Assembly (NCBI GenBank): GCA_963776935.1
Contig: CAVZOP010000009.1
Location: 1 to 64,000 of the forward strand
DNA length: 64,000 nucleotides
Origin: JALOLG01 sp963776935
GTDB lineage: Bacteria > Actinomycetota > Acidimicrobiia > Acidimicrobiales > Ilumatobacteraceae
Direction: 5' to 3'
Made by a program: the position numbers and the translations under genes. Positions within the stretch are counted from its first letter, which is position 1, and every line of letters starts with the position of its first letter. The notes beneath the pieces are model-generated. The model searched no databases. It worked only from the letters and a program-made list of their open reading frames with translations, and was not told where the DNA came from. Positions 36,383 to 45,624 of this stretch are shown piece after piece.

Positions 36383-37219
36383 GTGCACGCCAACCGCCGC
36401 GACACACCACGCCGACGGCCGTCCGACGCATCCATCGAGACGCGGGTCGCCGATCTCGAGCGTGAACTGCGTCGCCTGGGCAACGTCGTGGTCGCCTTCA
36501 GCGGCGGTGCCGACTCGGCGTTCCTCGCCGCCGTCGCACATCGCGCGTTGGGCCCTGATCGGGTTCACGCCGTCACGGCCGTGTCGCCATCGCTCGCCGG
36601 CGACGAGGAGGCCGACTGCCGGGCCCTCGCCGCCGAGTGGGGTCTCACATGGACGCCAGTCGCGACCCACGAGATGGAGCGTGCTGCGTATCGCGTCAAC
36701 GACACCGACCGCTGCTTCCACTGCAAGGCGGAGCTGATGGACGTCGTCGGTCCGATCGCCTCGGCGTCGAACGCCACCGTCGTGCTCGGCGTCAACATCG
36801 ACGACCTCGGCGACCACCGGCCTGGCCAGAAGGCGGCCGAGGACGCGGGTGCGGTGTTCCCGCTCGTCGTGGCCGGCTTCACGAAGTCCGACGTCCGCGA
36901 GGCCTCGCGGCGGATGGGGTTGCGCACCTGGGACAAACCCGCCGCGGCGTGCCTCGCCAGCCGGATCCCCTACGGCACCGAGGTGTCGGTCGACATCTTG
37001 GGCCGCGTCGATCGGGCCGAAGCGGCGTTGCACCGGCTCGGCTTCGAGCAGGTGCGGGTCCGGCACTACGGCGACACCGCCCGGATCGAGGTCGACGCCG
37101 ACGCGCTCGTCGAAGCCGTCGAGCAGCGCCTCGCGATCATCGCCGCCGTCAGGAACGCGGGCTACCGGTACGTGACGCTCGACCTCGAAGGGTTCCGGTC
37201 GGGCAACCTCAACGGGTGA
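36383..37219 (+). CDS. larE: ATP-dependent sacrificial sulfur transferase LarE
   Basis: 278 residues from a GTG at 36383 (N-terminus HANRRDTPRRRPSDASIETR), other starts are possible. The PP-loop SGGADSAFLAAVAHRALGP binds ATP; DTDRCFHCKAELMDVVG and CLASRIPYGTEVSVDILGRV are LarE-type blocks with the conserved RCFxCK and CxxSR. LarE gives a sulfur atom, usually from its own Cys, to the nickel-pincer cofactor of lactate racemase. larA, larB and larC are not in the window, so it may serve another nickel-pincer enzyme elsewhere. It sits alone between two divergent/convergent SGNH genes. Confidence 0.85.
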   Translation: MHANRRDTPRRRPSDASIETRVADLERELRRLGNVVVAFSGGADSAFLAAVAHRALGPDRVHAVTAVSPSLAGDEEADCRALAAEWGLTWTPVATHEMERAAYRVNDTDRCFHCKAELMDVVGPIASASNATVVLGVNIDDLGDHRPGQKAAEDAGAVFPLVVAGFTKSDVREASRRMGLRTWDKPAAACLASRIPYGTEVSVDILGRVDRAEAALHRLGFEQVRVRHYGDTARIEVDADALVEAVEQRLAIIAAVRNAGYRYVTLDLEGFRSGNLNG

Positions 37220-37252
37220 GCCGATCGACGGGCGTCACCGTCGCCGTCACTG

Positions 37253-39244
37253 TCACCGGTACAGCGACACGACGTCGGCCGGCGGGCCGTGGTCGTCAGG
37301 GGCCGGGCACGGCGCGTCGATCGGTCCGCCCGCGACCCATGGTTGCGGGCACGGCCGGCCCTCGAGGTTGGCGATCGTGCGCGAGATGTAGTCGGCCACG
37401 CCGTGGGCGCCCGTGAACGTGAGGTGGATCCCGTCCGAATGCAGCCAGGTCGGCGTCGCCGAGGTGTATCCGTACCAGTCGGCGAGAACGACGTCGGGGT
37501 TGTCGCCGGACGCGACCTTCTCGCGCAACGTCGCGTTGTTCCTCACGAACGCCTCGTTGGCGGTCGACCCGTCGGGCATCGTGTACCCGACGCCTTCGCG
37601 GTAGCTCAGCCAGATGATCCGCCGCGCCCCTTTGGCACGGGCAGCTGCGTTCACCGCTTCGAAGCTGTCGGGAAACGTCGTCCACCACTCGTCGTAGCCC
37701 GCCATGATGACGACCGCGTCGAAACGTCCGTCGGCGGCGTTGATCGTCGCCACCGAGTTCGGTACCGGGTTGCGGCCACACGACGGCACGCCGAGCGTGC
37801 GACACGAGGCCGCCTCGTAGACGTCGTCGAACCCCTGGAAGACGTGCAGCAGCCCGTAGCTGCCAACCGCCAACAGCGTCGAGTCGCCGACGAGCAGCAC
37901 GCGAGAAGGGCCGTTGTTCAGCGCTGGGACGGGAAGCGTTGCCGCGACGGGTGTGCCCGTGAAGTAGCCGGTGACGTCGACGATGACATCGGTGCCGCGG
38001 TCCGAGAAGTAGCCGGTGCCGCGTGTCGACAGCCGGGTGATCGCAGCGTTGGCGATCGTGTCGTCGGGTCGCGTGGCGTTCACCGCCGAGACGTCGGGGA
38101 GTGGCGTGCCGGCCGGGTAGGCCGTCACGTAACCGGCCTCGTTGGCGCGGTCGAGTGTGACGTTGGTCGCGACCGCCGCGGCCTGAGCCGGGACGAGCCC
38201 CGCGAAGCCGACCTCGATCGCTCCGACCGGGCCGACGTTGCGCGGATCGTCGCGGGTGTCGAGGCGGCGCGTGGGCGAGATCGGCACGAACAGGCCGTCC
38301 GAGCTCGGGCTGGCCGACGGGCCGGTGAACCATCCGACGAGGTCGACGATGACGTGTCCGCCGGAGGTGGCGGTGATCGTCAGCCCGTCGGACGTGAGCG
38401 GCGCGATCAGGAACGCCGCCAACGGGTCGCCGCTGCCGTCGGGGTTCATGAACGAGGTCGGGGTGGCGGCCCCGTTGGCCGGGGCGACGTTCAGGAATCC
38501 CGCTGCGGTCGCCTCGACGTTGGTGACGTTCAGGACGAGGCCGAGGGAGTCGTCGGGCACGCCGGCGGGTCGGGGCAGCAACACGCTGCCGCCGGGCGCC
38601 AGCCGACCAGTCGGCGATCCGGGTCGACGCGTGTCGAGGATCCGTTCGGGTGGGACCGGAACGAAGCGGCCCGCGTTCGCCGACGCGGCGGGGACGAAGA
38701 AGCCGGTGACGTCGACGACCACGTCGATGGCGGAGCCGATGGCGATGGTGCTGCGGATGTCGATCGCGCCGCCGAGACCGACGGGGACGATCGCCGTGTT
38801 GCCGACGTCGTGGTTGCGTCGCGGGTTGACCGTCGACGCGTTCGGGACCGGTTGACCGGAGGGGTAGGCGGTCAGGAACGAGTCGGCCGTGATGTTGGTC
38901 GCGGTGACCGTGACCACCGCGGCAGTGATGTCGTCGGGGATGCCCGACCGTCCGGCGATGTCGACGCGCATCGTGGTGGCGTCGAGCACCGTGCAGCCGC
39001 AGTCGGTCACCCGGGTGTCGGCGAGGCGGAACTGGCCCGACGAGTCGTACGCGCTCGTCGGCTCCTGCGCGCTCGACGACTCGACCGGCGCCGCGGCGAC
39101 GGTGGCGGGGCCGTCGACGACCGTCGATCCGAGAGCGGTGGCGACGATGGTGGTGGCGACGGTGATGCTGGTCAGCGCGAGCCTGGAACGCGCGCTGGCC
39201 GCGCGCCGAGAGGGATTGCGGCGTGGGGGCACGTCCACATGCAA
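37253..39244 (-). CDS. Secreted SGNH (GDSL-type) hydrolase with three repeat domains, intact
   Basis: 663 residues. An Arg-rich start (VPPRRNPSRRAASARSRLAL) leads into a signal segment TSITVATTIVATALGSTVV. Repeat domains at about 72-180, 187-310 and 318-435 begin RLADTR, RILDTR and RRLDTR and end VDVTGFF, VDLVGWF and VDVTGYF. The SGNH domain (about 445-663) has LLVGDSTLLAVGSYG, the IMAGYDEWWTTFPDS Gly block and DGIHLTFTGAHGVADYISR with the catalytic Asp/His. It ends PPADVVSLYR, nearly identical to the VADIMSLYR end of its paralogue, so they are recent duplicates. Convergent with larE by 33 bases. Confidence 0.9.
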   Translation of the reverse strand: MHVDVPPRRNPSRRAASARSRLALTSITVATTIVATALGSTVVDGPATVAAAPVESSSAQEPTSAYDSSGQFRLADTRVTDCGCTVLDATTMRVDIAGRSGIPDDITAAVVTVTATNITADSFLTAYPSGQPVPNASTVNPRRNHDVGNTAIVPVGLGGAIDIRSTIAIGSAIDVVVDVTGFFVPAASANAGRFVPVPPERILDTRRPGSPTGRLAPGGSVLLPRPAGVPDDSLGLVLNVTNVEATAAGFLNVAPANGAATPTSFMNPDGSGDPLAAFLIAPLTSDGLTITATSGGHVIVDLVGWFTGPSASPSSDGLFVPISPTRRLDTRDDPRNVGPVGAIEVGFAGLVPAQAAAVATNVTLDRANEAGYVTAYPAGTPLPDVSAVNATRPDDTIANAAITRLSTRGTGYFSDRGTDVIVDVTGYFTGTPVAATLPVPALNNGPSRVLLVGDSTLLAVGSYGLLHVFQGFDDVYEAASCRTLGVPSCGRNPVPNSVATINAADGRFDAVVIMAGYDEWWTTFPDSFEAVNAAARAKGARRIIWLSYREGVGYTMPDGSTANEAFVRNNATLREKVASGDNPDVVLADWYGYTSATPTWLHSDGIHLTFTGAHGVADYISRTIANLEGRPCPQPWVAGGPIDAPCPAPDDHGPPADVVSLYR

Positions 39245-39336
39245 CCAGACGATCCGAGATCGCGCACGTCGTGCCTGCTGGGTGGGGTCTCGCCGGGATC
39301 TCTGTGGCGAGGTCGGCTGACGTATCGTCCCGCGGC

Positions 39337-40383
39337 ATGAAGCTGTCGATGATGATCAACTACTCGGGCGATTTCCACGCCGACGTCCGCCGCGTGAGCG
39401 ATCTCGAAGCGGCCGGGCTCGACGTCGTGTGGATTCCCGAGGCGTACACCTTCGACGCCATCAGCCAGATCGGGTACCTCGCCGCCAAGACCGAGCGGGT
39501 CGAGATCGGCACCGGCATCGTCAACGTCTACTCGCGCACCGCGTCCTGCATGGCCCAGACCGCAGCCGGATGTGACTTCGTGAGCGGCGGTCGGTTCATC
39601 CTCGGTCTGGGCGCGTCGGGCCCGCAGGTGATCGAGGGCTTTCACGGAGTGCCGTACGAGAAGCCGATGCCCCGCATCCGCGACTACATCAACGTGGTCC
39701 GCATGACATTGCGCCGCGAGCGCGTCGAGTACGACGGCCCGACGGTGACGATCCCGCTGCCCGAGGGCGAGGGCACCGGTCTCGGCAAGCCGCTGAAGCT
39801 CATCAACCATCCGGTGCGCGACACGATCCCGATCTTCTGGGCCAGCCTGATGGGCCGCAGCGTCGCCAACACCGCGCAGTACGCCGACGGCTGGTTGCCG
39901 GTGTTCTTCGATCCCGAGAAGTACCACGACGTGTGGGGCGACGAGATCAAGGCCGGGCTGGCCGAGCGCGACCCGGCGCTCGGCCAGCTGCAGATCTCCG
40001 CCGGCGGGATGGTGGCGATCGGTGACGAGTTCACCGGCGACGCCCAGTCCCGGGTGCTCGACCACGCCCGCCCGATGATGGCGCTGTATGTCGGCGGGAT
40101 GGGTGCTCGCGACAAGAACTTCTACAACACGATCTGCCAGAAGTACGGCTACGTCGACGAAGCGATCGAGGTCCAGGACCTGTACCTCGACGGCAAGAAG
40201 GAAGAGGCCGCCAAGGCGGTGCCCGCCGAGCTGATCGAGAACACCAACCTGGTCGGACCGCTCGGCTACGTCCGCGAACGTATCGCCGCCTACAAGGAGG
40301 CCGGCGTGACGCACCTCCAGGTCAACCCCGTCGGCGGCGACCCGGTCCGCACCATCGAGCAGTTGCGTTCGCTCGTCGACTGA
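39337..40383 (+). CDS. F420-type luciferase-like (LLM) oxidoreductase
   Basis: 348 residues from the ATG at 39337. A TIM-barrel flavin/F420 protein: SDLEAAGLDVVWIPEAYTFD, ERVEIGTGIVNVYSRTASCM, GGRFILGLGASGPQVIEGFH. The EGFHGVPYEKPMPRIRDYIN segment and an EYLD-like C-terminus resemble F420-dependent members of actinobacteria rather than FMN luciferases, since no FMN reductase partner is near. Intact; reductive or dehydrogenase activity with unknown substrate. Confidence 0.85.
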   Translation: MKLSMMINYSGDFHADVRRVSDLEAAGLDVVWIPEAYTFDAISQIGYLAAKTERVEIGTGIVNVYSRTASCMAQTAAGCDFVSGGRFILGLGASGPQVIEGFHGVPYEKPMPRIRDYINVVRMTLRRERVEYDGPTVTIPLPEGEGTGLGKPLKLINHPVRDTIPIFWASLMGRSVANTAQYADGWLPVFFDPEKYHDVWGDEIKAGLAERDPALGQLQISAGGMVAIGDEFTGDAQSRVLDHARPMMALYVGGMGARDKNFYNTICQKYGYVDEAIEVQDLYLDGKKEEAAKAVPAELIENTNLVGPLGYVRERIAAYKEAGVTHLQVNPVGGDPVRTIEQLRSLVD

Positions 40384-40489
40384 ACCGGCTCCAACCCGCC
40401 GGCGGCCGCGCCTCGAACCTCGCCGCTTGCGGCGCTCGGGGATTGACGATCGTCGGGAACCGATGCGGTGACGGCGACGTCCAACGTCC

Positions 40490-41920
40490 ATGCGGCACCG
40501 ACTCACGACCATCGCCATCCTCACGGGCCTCGCCCTCTCGGCATGTGGGAGCGGGTCCGACGATCCGACGGCGGGCAGCGTTCCTACGGCGCCGTCGTCG
40601 ACCGGGCCGACGGAAACGAGTCCCGGCTCGACCGCGCCTGACGAGACCGGCGGGGGCTGGCTCGACGGCGAGCCAGAGTGGATCTCCGAGTCGTCCGGTG
40701 AAGGCGGCGCCGACGGCGATGTGTTCGCGCCGAGTGCGACCGAGGAAGCGGCGACGGACCTCGCCGCGGGCGCGCCGCGTGAAGCCGCCAGCGAGGTCGC
40801 CGCATCGCCCATCGACGACATCGCCCCTCCCGAGGCCGGCCCGCTGCGCGCCGGCAGCGTCGACGACAACGCCGATTTCGCCGGCTATCTCGAGTACCTC
40901 GAGCGGATCCACTCGTTCGGGATCGCGTTGCGCGACTTCGACCCGACCGGTCGCATCGTGGTGTCGGTCACCGGCACCTCCGGGTTGCCGGTCGCCGGCG
41001 CCGAGGTGGTCGTGTCAACCGCGGGTGTCGAGGTCGCCCGCCTGCGCACCACCGCTGACGGGACGGCGCGGTTCCACCCGTTGGCGTACGGGGCGCCCGA
41101 CGCGACCAGCTTCGACTTCACGGTCGGCGCCCAGACGGTGAGCGCCGAGCCGGGCGGAGTCGCCGCGTTCTCCGCCGACGCCGCAGGCGGCGCGACGGCG
41201 CCGGTGGCCGTCGACGTGCTGTTCCTCCTCGACGCCACTGGTTCGATGGGCGACGAGATCGACCAGCTGAAGACGAGCATCGACTCGGTCGCGGCGCGGT
41301 TGTCGTCGCTCGACTCGGCTCCTGACATCCGGTTCGCGATGACGCTGTACCGCGACGTCGACGACACGTTCGTGACGTCGACCTACGACTTCACGAGCGA
41401 CGTCGAGGCGTTCCGTTCCGCACTTTCGAATGTCGTCGCCGACGGCGGTGGCGACTATCCGGAAGCGCTCGACGAGGGTCTCGCCGAGAGCCTGGCGGCT
41501 CCCGCGTGGCGTGACCCGGCGTCGACGATCCAGCTGATGTTCCTCGTCGCCGACGCCCCGCCGCAGGTCGGCCGGCAGTTGCAGGGCAACGGCTACCCCG
41601 AGTCGATCGTCGACGCCGTGGCCCGCGGCATCAAGATCTTCCCTGTCGCCTCCTCCGAGAGCGACGACCAGGCCGAGGCCGTCTTCCGCCAGGTCGCCCA
41701 GGCGACCGGTGCCCGGTTCGTGTTCCTCTCCTACGGCGCGGCCGGTGCGGCGACCGGTGGCAGCACCGACATCGACCCAACCGACTACGAGGAGCTCTCC
41801 CTCGACGATCTCGTCGTGCGCCTCGTGACCGAGGAGCTCGCCGCCCTCACCGGCGACGCCACCCAGATCCCCCCGCCCCCCTCCACGTCGTCCACCACCA
41901 CCATCCCCGACGGCCAGTAG
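40490..41920 (+). CDS. VWA-domain lipoprotein
   Basis: 476 residues, membrane-anchored outside the cell. The ATG at 40490 gives MRHRLTTIAILTGLALSACG, with the lipidated Cys in LSAC. A Ser/Thr/Gly/Pro-rich linker of about 90 residues follows. A carboxypeptidase-like beta domain (VSVTGTSGLPVAGAEVVV) precedes the von Willebrand A domain, LFLLDATGSMGDEIDQLKTS with a MIDAS motif (DATGS), and the VVADGGGDYPEALDEGLAES and FPVASSESDDQAEAVFRQVA blocks. The C-terminus ends in a Pro/Ser/Thr tail. It could bind metal-dependent ligands. It converges with the MoxR-DUF58-VWA operon across a strong hairpin. Confidence 0.85.
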   Translation: MRHRLTTIAILTGLALSACGSGSDDPTAGSVPTAPSSTGPTETSPGSTAPDETGGGWLDGEPEWISESSGEGGADGDVFAPSATEEAATDLAAGAPREAASEVAASPIDDIAPPEAGPLRAGSVDDNADFAGYLEYLERIHSFGIALRDFDPTGRIVVSVTGTSGLPVAGAEVVVSTAGVEVARLRTTADGTARFHPLAYGAPDATSFDFTVGAQTVSAEPGGVAAFSADAAGGATAPVAVDVLFLLDATGSMGDEIDQLKTSIDSVAARLSSLDSAPDIRFAMTLYRDVDDTFVTSTYDFTSDVEAFRSALSNVVADGGGDYPEALDEGLAESLAAPAWRDPASTIQLMFLVADAPPQVGRQLQGNGYPESIVDAVARGIKIFPVASSESDDQAEAVFRQVAQATGARFVFLSYGAAGAATGGSTDIDPTDYEELSLDDLVVRLVTEELAALTGDATQIPPPPSTSSTTTIPDGQ

Positions 41921-41922
41921 CC

Positions 41923-41993
41923 CCCAAACCCTCGTTCTGTCTGCTTCAGATTGCCCAGGGCCGAATCTGAGGCAGACAGAACGAGGGTTTGGG
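41923..41993. terminator. Long near-perfect hairpin, copy A of the CTGTCTGCYTCAGA element
   Basis: Arms 41923-41952 and 41964-41993, 30 bp each, with a single T/G mismatch that pairs as G-U in RNA, around an 11-base loop. It starts three bases after the VWA lipoprotein stop and ends six before the stop of the convergent VWA gene. Its position fits a two-way terminator; it has only a CCC/GGG base and no U-tract. The core CTGTCTGCTTCAGA is shared with copies B and C. Confidence 0.8.
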
Positions 41994-41998
41994 CGGGG

Positions 41999-43006
41999 TC
42001 AGACCATGCCGCGGAGCCACCAGAGGGCGAGCAGCCAGGCGGCGGTGAGGACCGCCACCGAGGCGAGCGCCCAGCGCCAGGTGAGCTCGGTGATCGTCTC
42101 GGTCGCTTCGCCGAGGGTCTCGCCGAGCGAGTCGCGGATCTGGTCGTAGGCGTCGGCCAGCTCGCGCTCGGTCGCCGCTTCGAACGCCGCCCCGCCCGTC
42201 CGGTCGGCGACGTCGGCGAGGTCGGCCGGCCGCACCGGCACCGGCACGACCTCTCCGGTGACGGGGTCGGCGATCGTGCCCTCCTCCGTGCCGAACGCGA
42301 TCGTGAAGACGGGGACGCCGGCCTCGACCGCCTCGTCGGCGCCGACCGCGGTGTCGCGCCCGACCGTTGTCTCGCCGTCGCTCAGCAACACGATGACGCC
42401 GGGCGGCGGACGGTCAGCGTCATCGGCTGAATCGTCATCCGACTCCTCCGGGTCGTCGGCGCCGCGTTCGAGGAGACGTGTCGCGGCCGCCAGCGCGTCG
42501 CCGATCGCGGTCGATTCGGCGAGCTCCAGGTCGTCGATGCCGCGCTCCATCTCGGAGCGGTCGAGGGTCGGCGACACCTCCACGTTCACCACGCCGCTGA
42601 ACGAGATCAGGCCGACCTCGACGTCGGGGTCGACCTCCTCGACGAAGTCGCGCGCCGCTTGTTGGGCGGCGTTGAACCGGTCGGGCTCGACGTCGGTTGC
42701 CATCATCGACAGCGAGACGTCGAACAGCACCAGGATGCGACCCTGGCTGCGCTCGCGCTCGGTGGTCCGGTCGACGGGGCGGGCGATGGCGACGAGGCCG
42801 ATCGCCAACCCGGCGAGCTGGAGCAGGGCGACGACGTGGCGCCGCCAACCGGGCCGCCGGGGCGCGATCTCGTCGAGCAGCTCGACCTGGGTGAACCGAA
42901 CTTGGGCGGCGCGGCGCCAGCGCAGCACCACGACGTAGGCGATCGCCAGCAGTGGGATGGCGAGCAGGAGCCACAGCCGGCCGGGGTTGAGGAAGTCGGA
43001 TGTCAT
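41999..43006 (-). CDS. BatA-like VWA membrane protein
   Basis: 335 residues. N-terminal membrane segments LWLLLAIPLLAIAYVVVL and VVALLQLAGLAIGLVAIARP, then a VWA domain with MIDAS LVLFDVSLSMMATD (DxSxS) and the VIVLLSDGETTVGRDTAV block, then a last helix WALASVAVLTAAWLLALWWL. The ATG at 43006 overlaps the DUF58 stop (ATGA). With MoxR and DUF58 upstream this is the typical MoxR-DUF58-VWA module, thought to assemble or gate membrane or cell-envelope complexes. Confidence 0.85.
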   Translation of the reverse strand: MTSDFLNPGRLWLLLAIPLLAIAYVVVLRWRRAAQVRFTQVELLDEIAPRRPGWRRHVVALLQLAGLAIGLVAIARPVDRTTERERSQGRILVLFDVSLSMMATDVEPDRFNAAQQAARDFVEEVDPDVEVGLISFSGVVNVEVSPTLDRSEMERGIDDLELAESTAIGDALAAATRLLERGADDPEESDDDSADDADRPPPGVIVLLSDGETTVGRDTAVGADEAVEAGVPVFTIAFGTEEGTIADPVTGEVVPVPVRPADLADVADRTGGAAFEAATERELADAYDQIRDSLGETLGEATETITELTWRWALASVAVLTAAWLLALWWLRGMV

Positions 43007-43995
43007 CGCCGCAACGTGTCCCCGCGGACGGCCTGGCGGCGCCGACGATGGACGTGCGAGACGATGGCGCCGAGCCAGTCGTCACCGGTCGACAGCTCGA
43101 TCAGCTCGCACCCGGCTCGTCGCAGCCCGCTGCGTCGGTCGTCGGCCTGCTTCTCCGCCAGCTTGGCGAAGCGGCGCTGGACCGACGCCGTGACCCGGAT
43201 CTCGCGGGCCGCTCCCGTCGCCGGATCGACCATCTCGACCAGCCCGATCGGCGGGATGTCGAGCTCGCGCGGGTCGGACACGGTGATCGCCAGCAGGTCG
43301 TGACGCAGCCCGAGGCGGGCGAGCGGGTCGACCCACGCCGATCCGACGAAGTCGGCGATCACGGCGACGAAACCGCGGCGCTTCGACAGCGCGCCGACAC
43401 GGTCGATGGCGCCGGCGAGATCGGCCCGCCCGCGCCCCTCCGACGGCGGGGGCGCGGCGATCTTCGACAGGATCGCCTGCACCTGCATCCGCCCGCCGCG
43501 CGGCGGCACGGTGTGCAGCTCGGGACCGGCTACCAGGATCGCGCCGAGCCGGTTCTGGTTGCGGGCCGTCAGGAATCCGACCGCGGCGGCCGCGGCCAAC
43601 GCGATCTGGGCCTTCTGGTTGCGCTCGGTGCCGAAGCGCATCGCCGCCGACGCGTCGACCACCAGCCACGCTTCGAGGTCGCGGTCGGCGATCAGCTCGC
43701 GGATGTGGGTCTGCTGGGTGCGGGCGGTCACGTTCCAGTCGATCCGGCGCACGTCGTCGCCCGGCTGGTACAACCGGGCCTCGCCCGGCTCCGTGCCGTG
43801 GCCGGGCGTCAGGCCCTGGTGGTTGCCGTGCAGCACGCCGTCGAGACGCCTGGTGATGGTCACCTCGAGCGTGCGCAACAGCTCGGCCATCGAGGCGCTC
43901 GGGGGACCGGACGGCCATGCCGTGACCAACGCGCCGGCAGGTGGCACGTCGGCATGTTGCTTGGCGACCAGCGGGCCTGGGGGTGGACCGCTCAC
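43003..43995 (-). CDS. DUF58 protein of the MoxR cluster
   Basis: 330 residues from a GTG at 43995. The family block YQPGDDVRRIDWNVTARTQ is clear, followed by LEAWLVVDASAAMRFGTE, a VWA-like strand, and a C-terminal domain. DUF58 proteins belong to MoxR clusters and bind the VWA partners; a peptidase-like idea has been suggested but not shown. Stop overlaps the BatA-like start (ATGA), and it follows moxR by three bases, so all three are one operon. Confidence 0.9.
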   Translation of the reverse strand: MSGPPPGPLVAKQHADVPPAGALVTAWPSGPPSASMAELLRTLEVTITRRLDGVLHGNHQGLTPGHGTEPGEARLYQPGDDVRRIDWNVTARTQQTHIRELIADRDLEAWLVVDASAAMRFGTERNQKAQIALAAAAAVGFLTARNQNRLGAILVAGPELHTVPPRGGRMQVQAILSKIAAPPPSEGRGRADLAGAIDRVGALSKRRGFVAVIADFVGSAWVDPLARLGLRHDLLAITVSDPRELDIPPIGLVEMVDPATGAAREIRVTASVQRRFAKLAEKQADDRRSGLRRAGCELIELSTGDDWLGAIVSHVHRRRRQAVRGDTLRR

Positions 43996-43998
43996 GCC

Positions 43999-45117
43999 TC
44001 AGACCTGCCCGGCGGACGGGCCGGGCTTGGGTGACACCATCGCCGCCGGCACCTTGGCGAGGATCCGCTGCACGATGTGGTCGGACGTGATGTCGCGGGC
44101 CAGGGCGTCGTACGTCAGGAGCAGCCGGTGCCGCAGGACCTCGGGCGCCACGTCGAACACGTCCTGGGGGATCGTGTAGGTGCGCCCGCGCAGCAGGGCG
44201 ATCGCGCGCGCCCCGCGCACGAGGAACAACGTGGCTCGCGGGCTGACGCCGAGACCGATCGAGGGCGCCAGGTCGTCGAGCCCGAAACGCTCGGGGTGGC
44301 GGGTGGCCTGGACGAGGTCGATCGCGTAGTGAGCGACGGAGCGATCGACGAACACCGAGTCGGCCGCGTCCTGGAGCTCCTTCAGCCGGTCGAGCGAGAT
44401 CACCTGCGATGCGATCGGCGCCCGTACCGACATCCGGTCGAGGATCGCCAGCTCCTCGTCGGCGGTCGGGTAGTCGATGATGATCTTCATCATGAACCGG
44501 TCGCGTTGCGCGTCGGGCAGCTGGTAGACGCCTTCGCTCTCGATCGGGTTCTGGGTGGCGACGACGAGGAACGGTTGCGGCACGAGGTGCGTGACACCAC
44601 CGATCGACACCTGCTGCTCGGCCATCACCTCGAGCAACGCCGACTGCACCTTGGCGGGCGCCCGGTTGATCTCGTCGGTGAGCAGGAAGTTGACGAACAC
44701 CGGACCGAGCTCGACGTCGAACCGCTCGGTGCTTCCCCGGTAGATGCGGGTTCCGACGATGTCGGATGGCAACAGGTCGGGCGTGAACTGAATCCGTGCG
44801 AACGTGCCGCCGACGACATCGGCGAGGGTTTCGGCGGCGAGCGTCTTGGCGAGTCCCGGTACCGACTCGATGAGGCAGTGGCCCCGTGACAGCAGCCCGA
44901 CGAGCAGACGTTCGAGCAAGCGGGACTGTCCGACGATGACCTTGCGCAGCTCGAAGAAGACGCGTTCGACCGTGTCGGCGATCGCTTCGCCGGCGAACTC
45001 ATCAGGTCGGCCGGCGGTGTCGCCGGGCCGGCCGCCGGCCCTGTTGGTGGGGTCTTCGGGATTGCCGGGGTTGGCCGCGTTCTGCCCGTCGGGAAGGGTT
45101 TCCGGTCCGCTCGTCAT
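43999..45117 (-). CDS. MoxR-family AAA+ ATPase
   Basis: 372 residues. After a Pro/Gly/Asp-rich start of about 45 residues: VERVFFELRKVIVGQSRLLE, Walker A CLIESVPGLAKT, Walker B NFLLTDEINRAPAK, sensor 1 VVATQNPIESEG and sensor 2 region VSPRATLFLVRGARAIAL. MoxR ATPases act as chaperones that mature VWA-containing complexes. It is the first gene of the operon with DUF58 and a VWA protein, the standard gene order. Confidence 0.95.
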   Translation of the reverse strand: MTSGPETLPDGQNAANPGNPEDPTNRAGGRPGDTAGRPDEFAGEAIADTVERVFFELRKVIVGQSRLLERLLVGLLSRGHCLIESVPGLAKTLAAETLADVVGGTFARIQFTPDLLPSDIVGTRIYRGSTERFDVELGPVFVNFLLTDEINRAPAKVQSALLEVMAEQQVSIGGVTHLVPQPFLVVATQNPIESEGVYQLPDAQRDRFMMKIIIDYPTADEELAILDRMSVRAPIASQVISLDRLKELQDAADSVFVDRSVAHYAIDLVQATRHPERFGLDDLAPSIGLGVSPRATLFLVRGARAIALLRGRTYTIPQDVFDVAPEVLRHRLLLTYDALARDITSDHIVQRILAKVPAAMVSPKPGPSAGQV

Positions 45118-45229
45118 GAGACGACGACGGTAGTGCGGCGTCCGCCAACGCGGCAGTCGCCCGACACCGTTTCCGGTTGACGTGGGTGTCCGACGCCGTC
45201 GATCGCTCGCTCCCCTTTAGCCTGACCCG

Positions 45230-45607
45230 GTGGGAGAACCGTCCGACAACACGAGTCCGGAGCCGGACGACCCGGCCGCGGTCGCCGACCGGGCGATGCC
45301 CGAGCGCGGCGACGACGAGATCGACCGCGAGCGCCGGATCGCCGACGCGCGACTGAGCTCGATCGCCGCCGGCCGCCGCAAAGGTGGTGTCGCGGGGGCG
45401 GCGATGGCGGGCGCCATGTTGGCGCTGCGCGACATCTACGAGGGCCCGACCAAAGAGGAGATCCCGATCGAGGTCGAGGCGTCCGGCGAACCGCACAACC
45501 TCGATCGCGACGGGGTCGACATGACGGTCGAAGGCGTCGACGTGACCGCGCCACCGCTCGAGCGCAAGGATCCGCTCCCGGCCGCCAAGGCCCGGCGCAA
45601 CCGCTGA
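45230..45607 (+). CDS. Conserved hypothetical actinobacterial protein, 125 aa
   Basis: The GTG at 45230 gives GEPSDNTSPEPDDPAAVADR, an acidic start, then a helical EIDRERRIADARLSSIAAGR. One hydrophobic stretch KGGVAGAAMAGAMLALRDIY is followed by a GPTKEEIPIEVEASGEPHNL block and an ending with basic residues. It lies between the divergent moxR and the convergent reductase gene. I recognise no family. Confidence 0.5.
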   Translation: MGEPSDNTSPEPDDPAAVADRAMPERGDDEIDRERRIADARLSSIAAGRRKGGVAGAAMAGAMLALRDIYEGPTKEEIPIEVEASGEPHNLDRDGVDMTVEGVDVTAPPLERKDPLPAAKARRNR

Positions 45608-45624
45608 TCAGGCGCCGACGCCGG

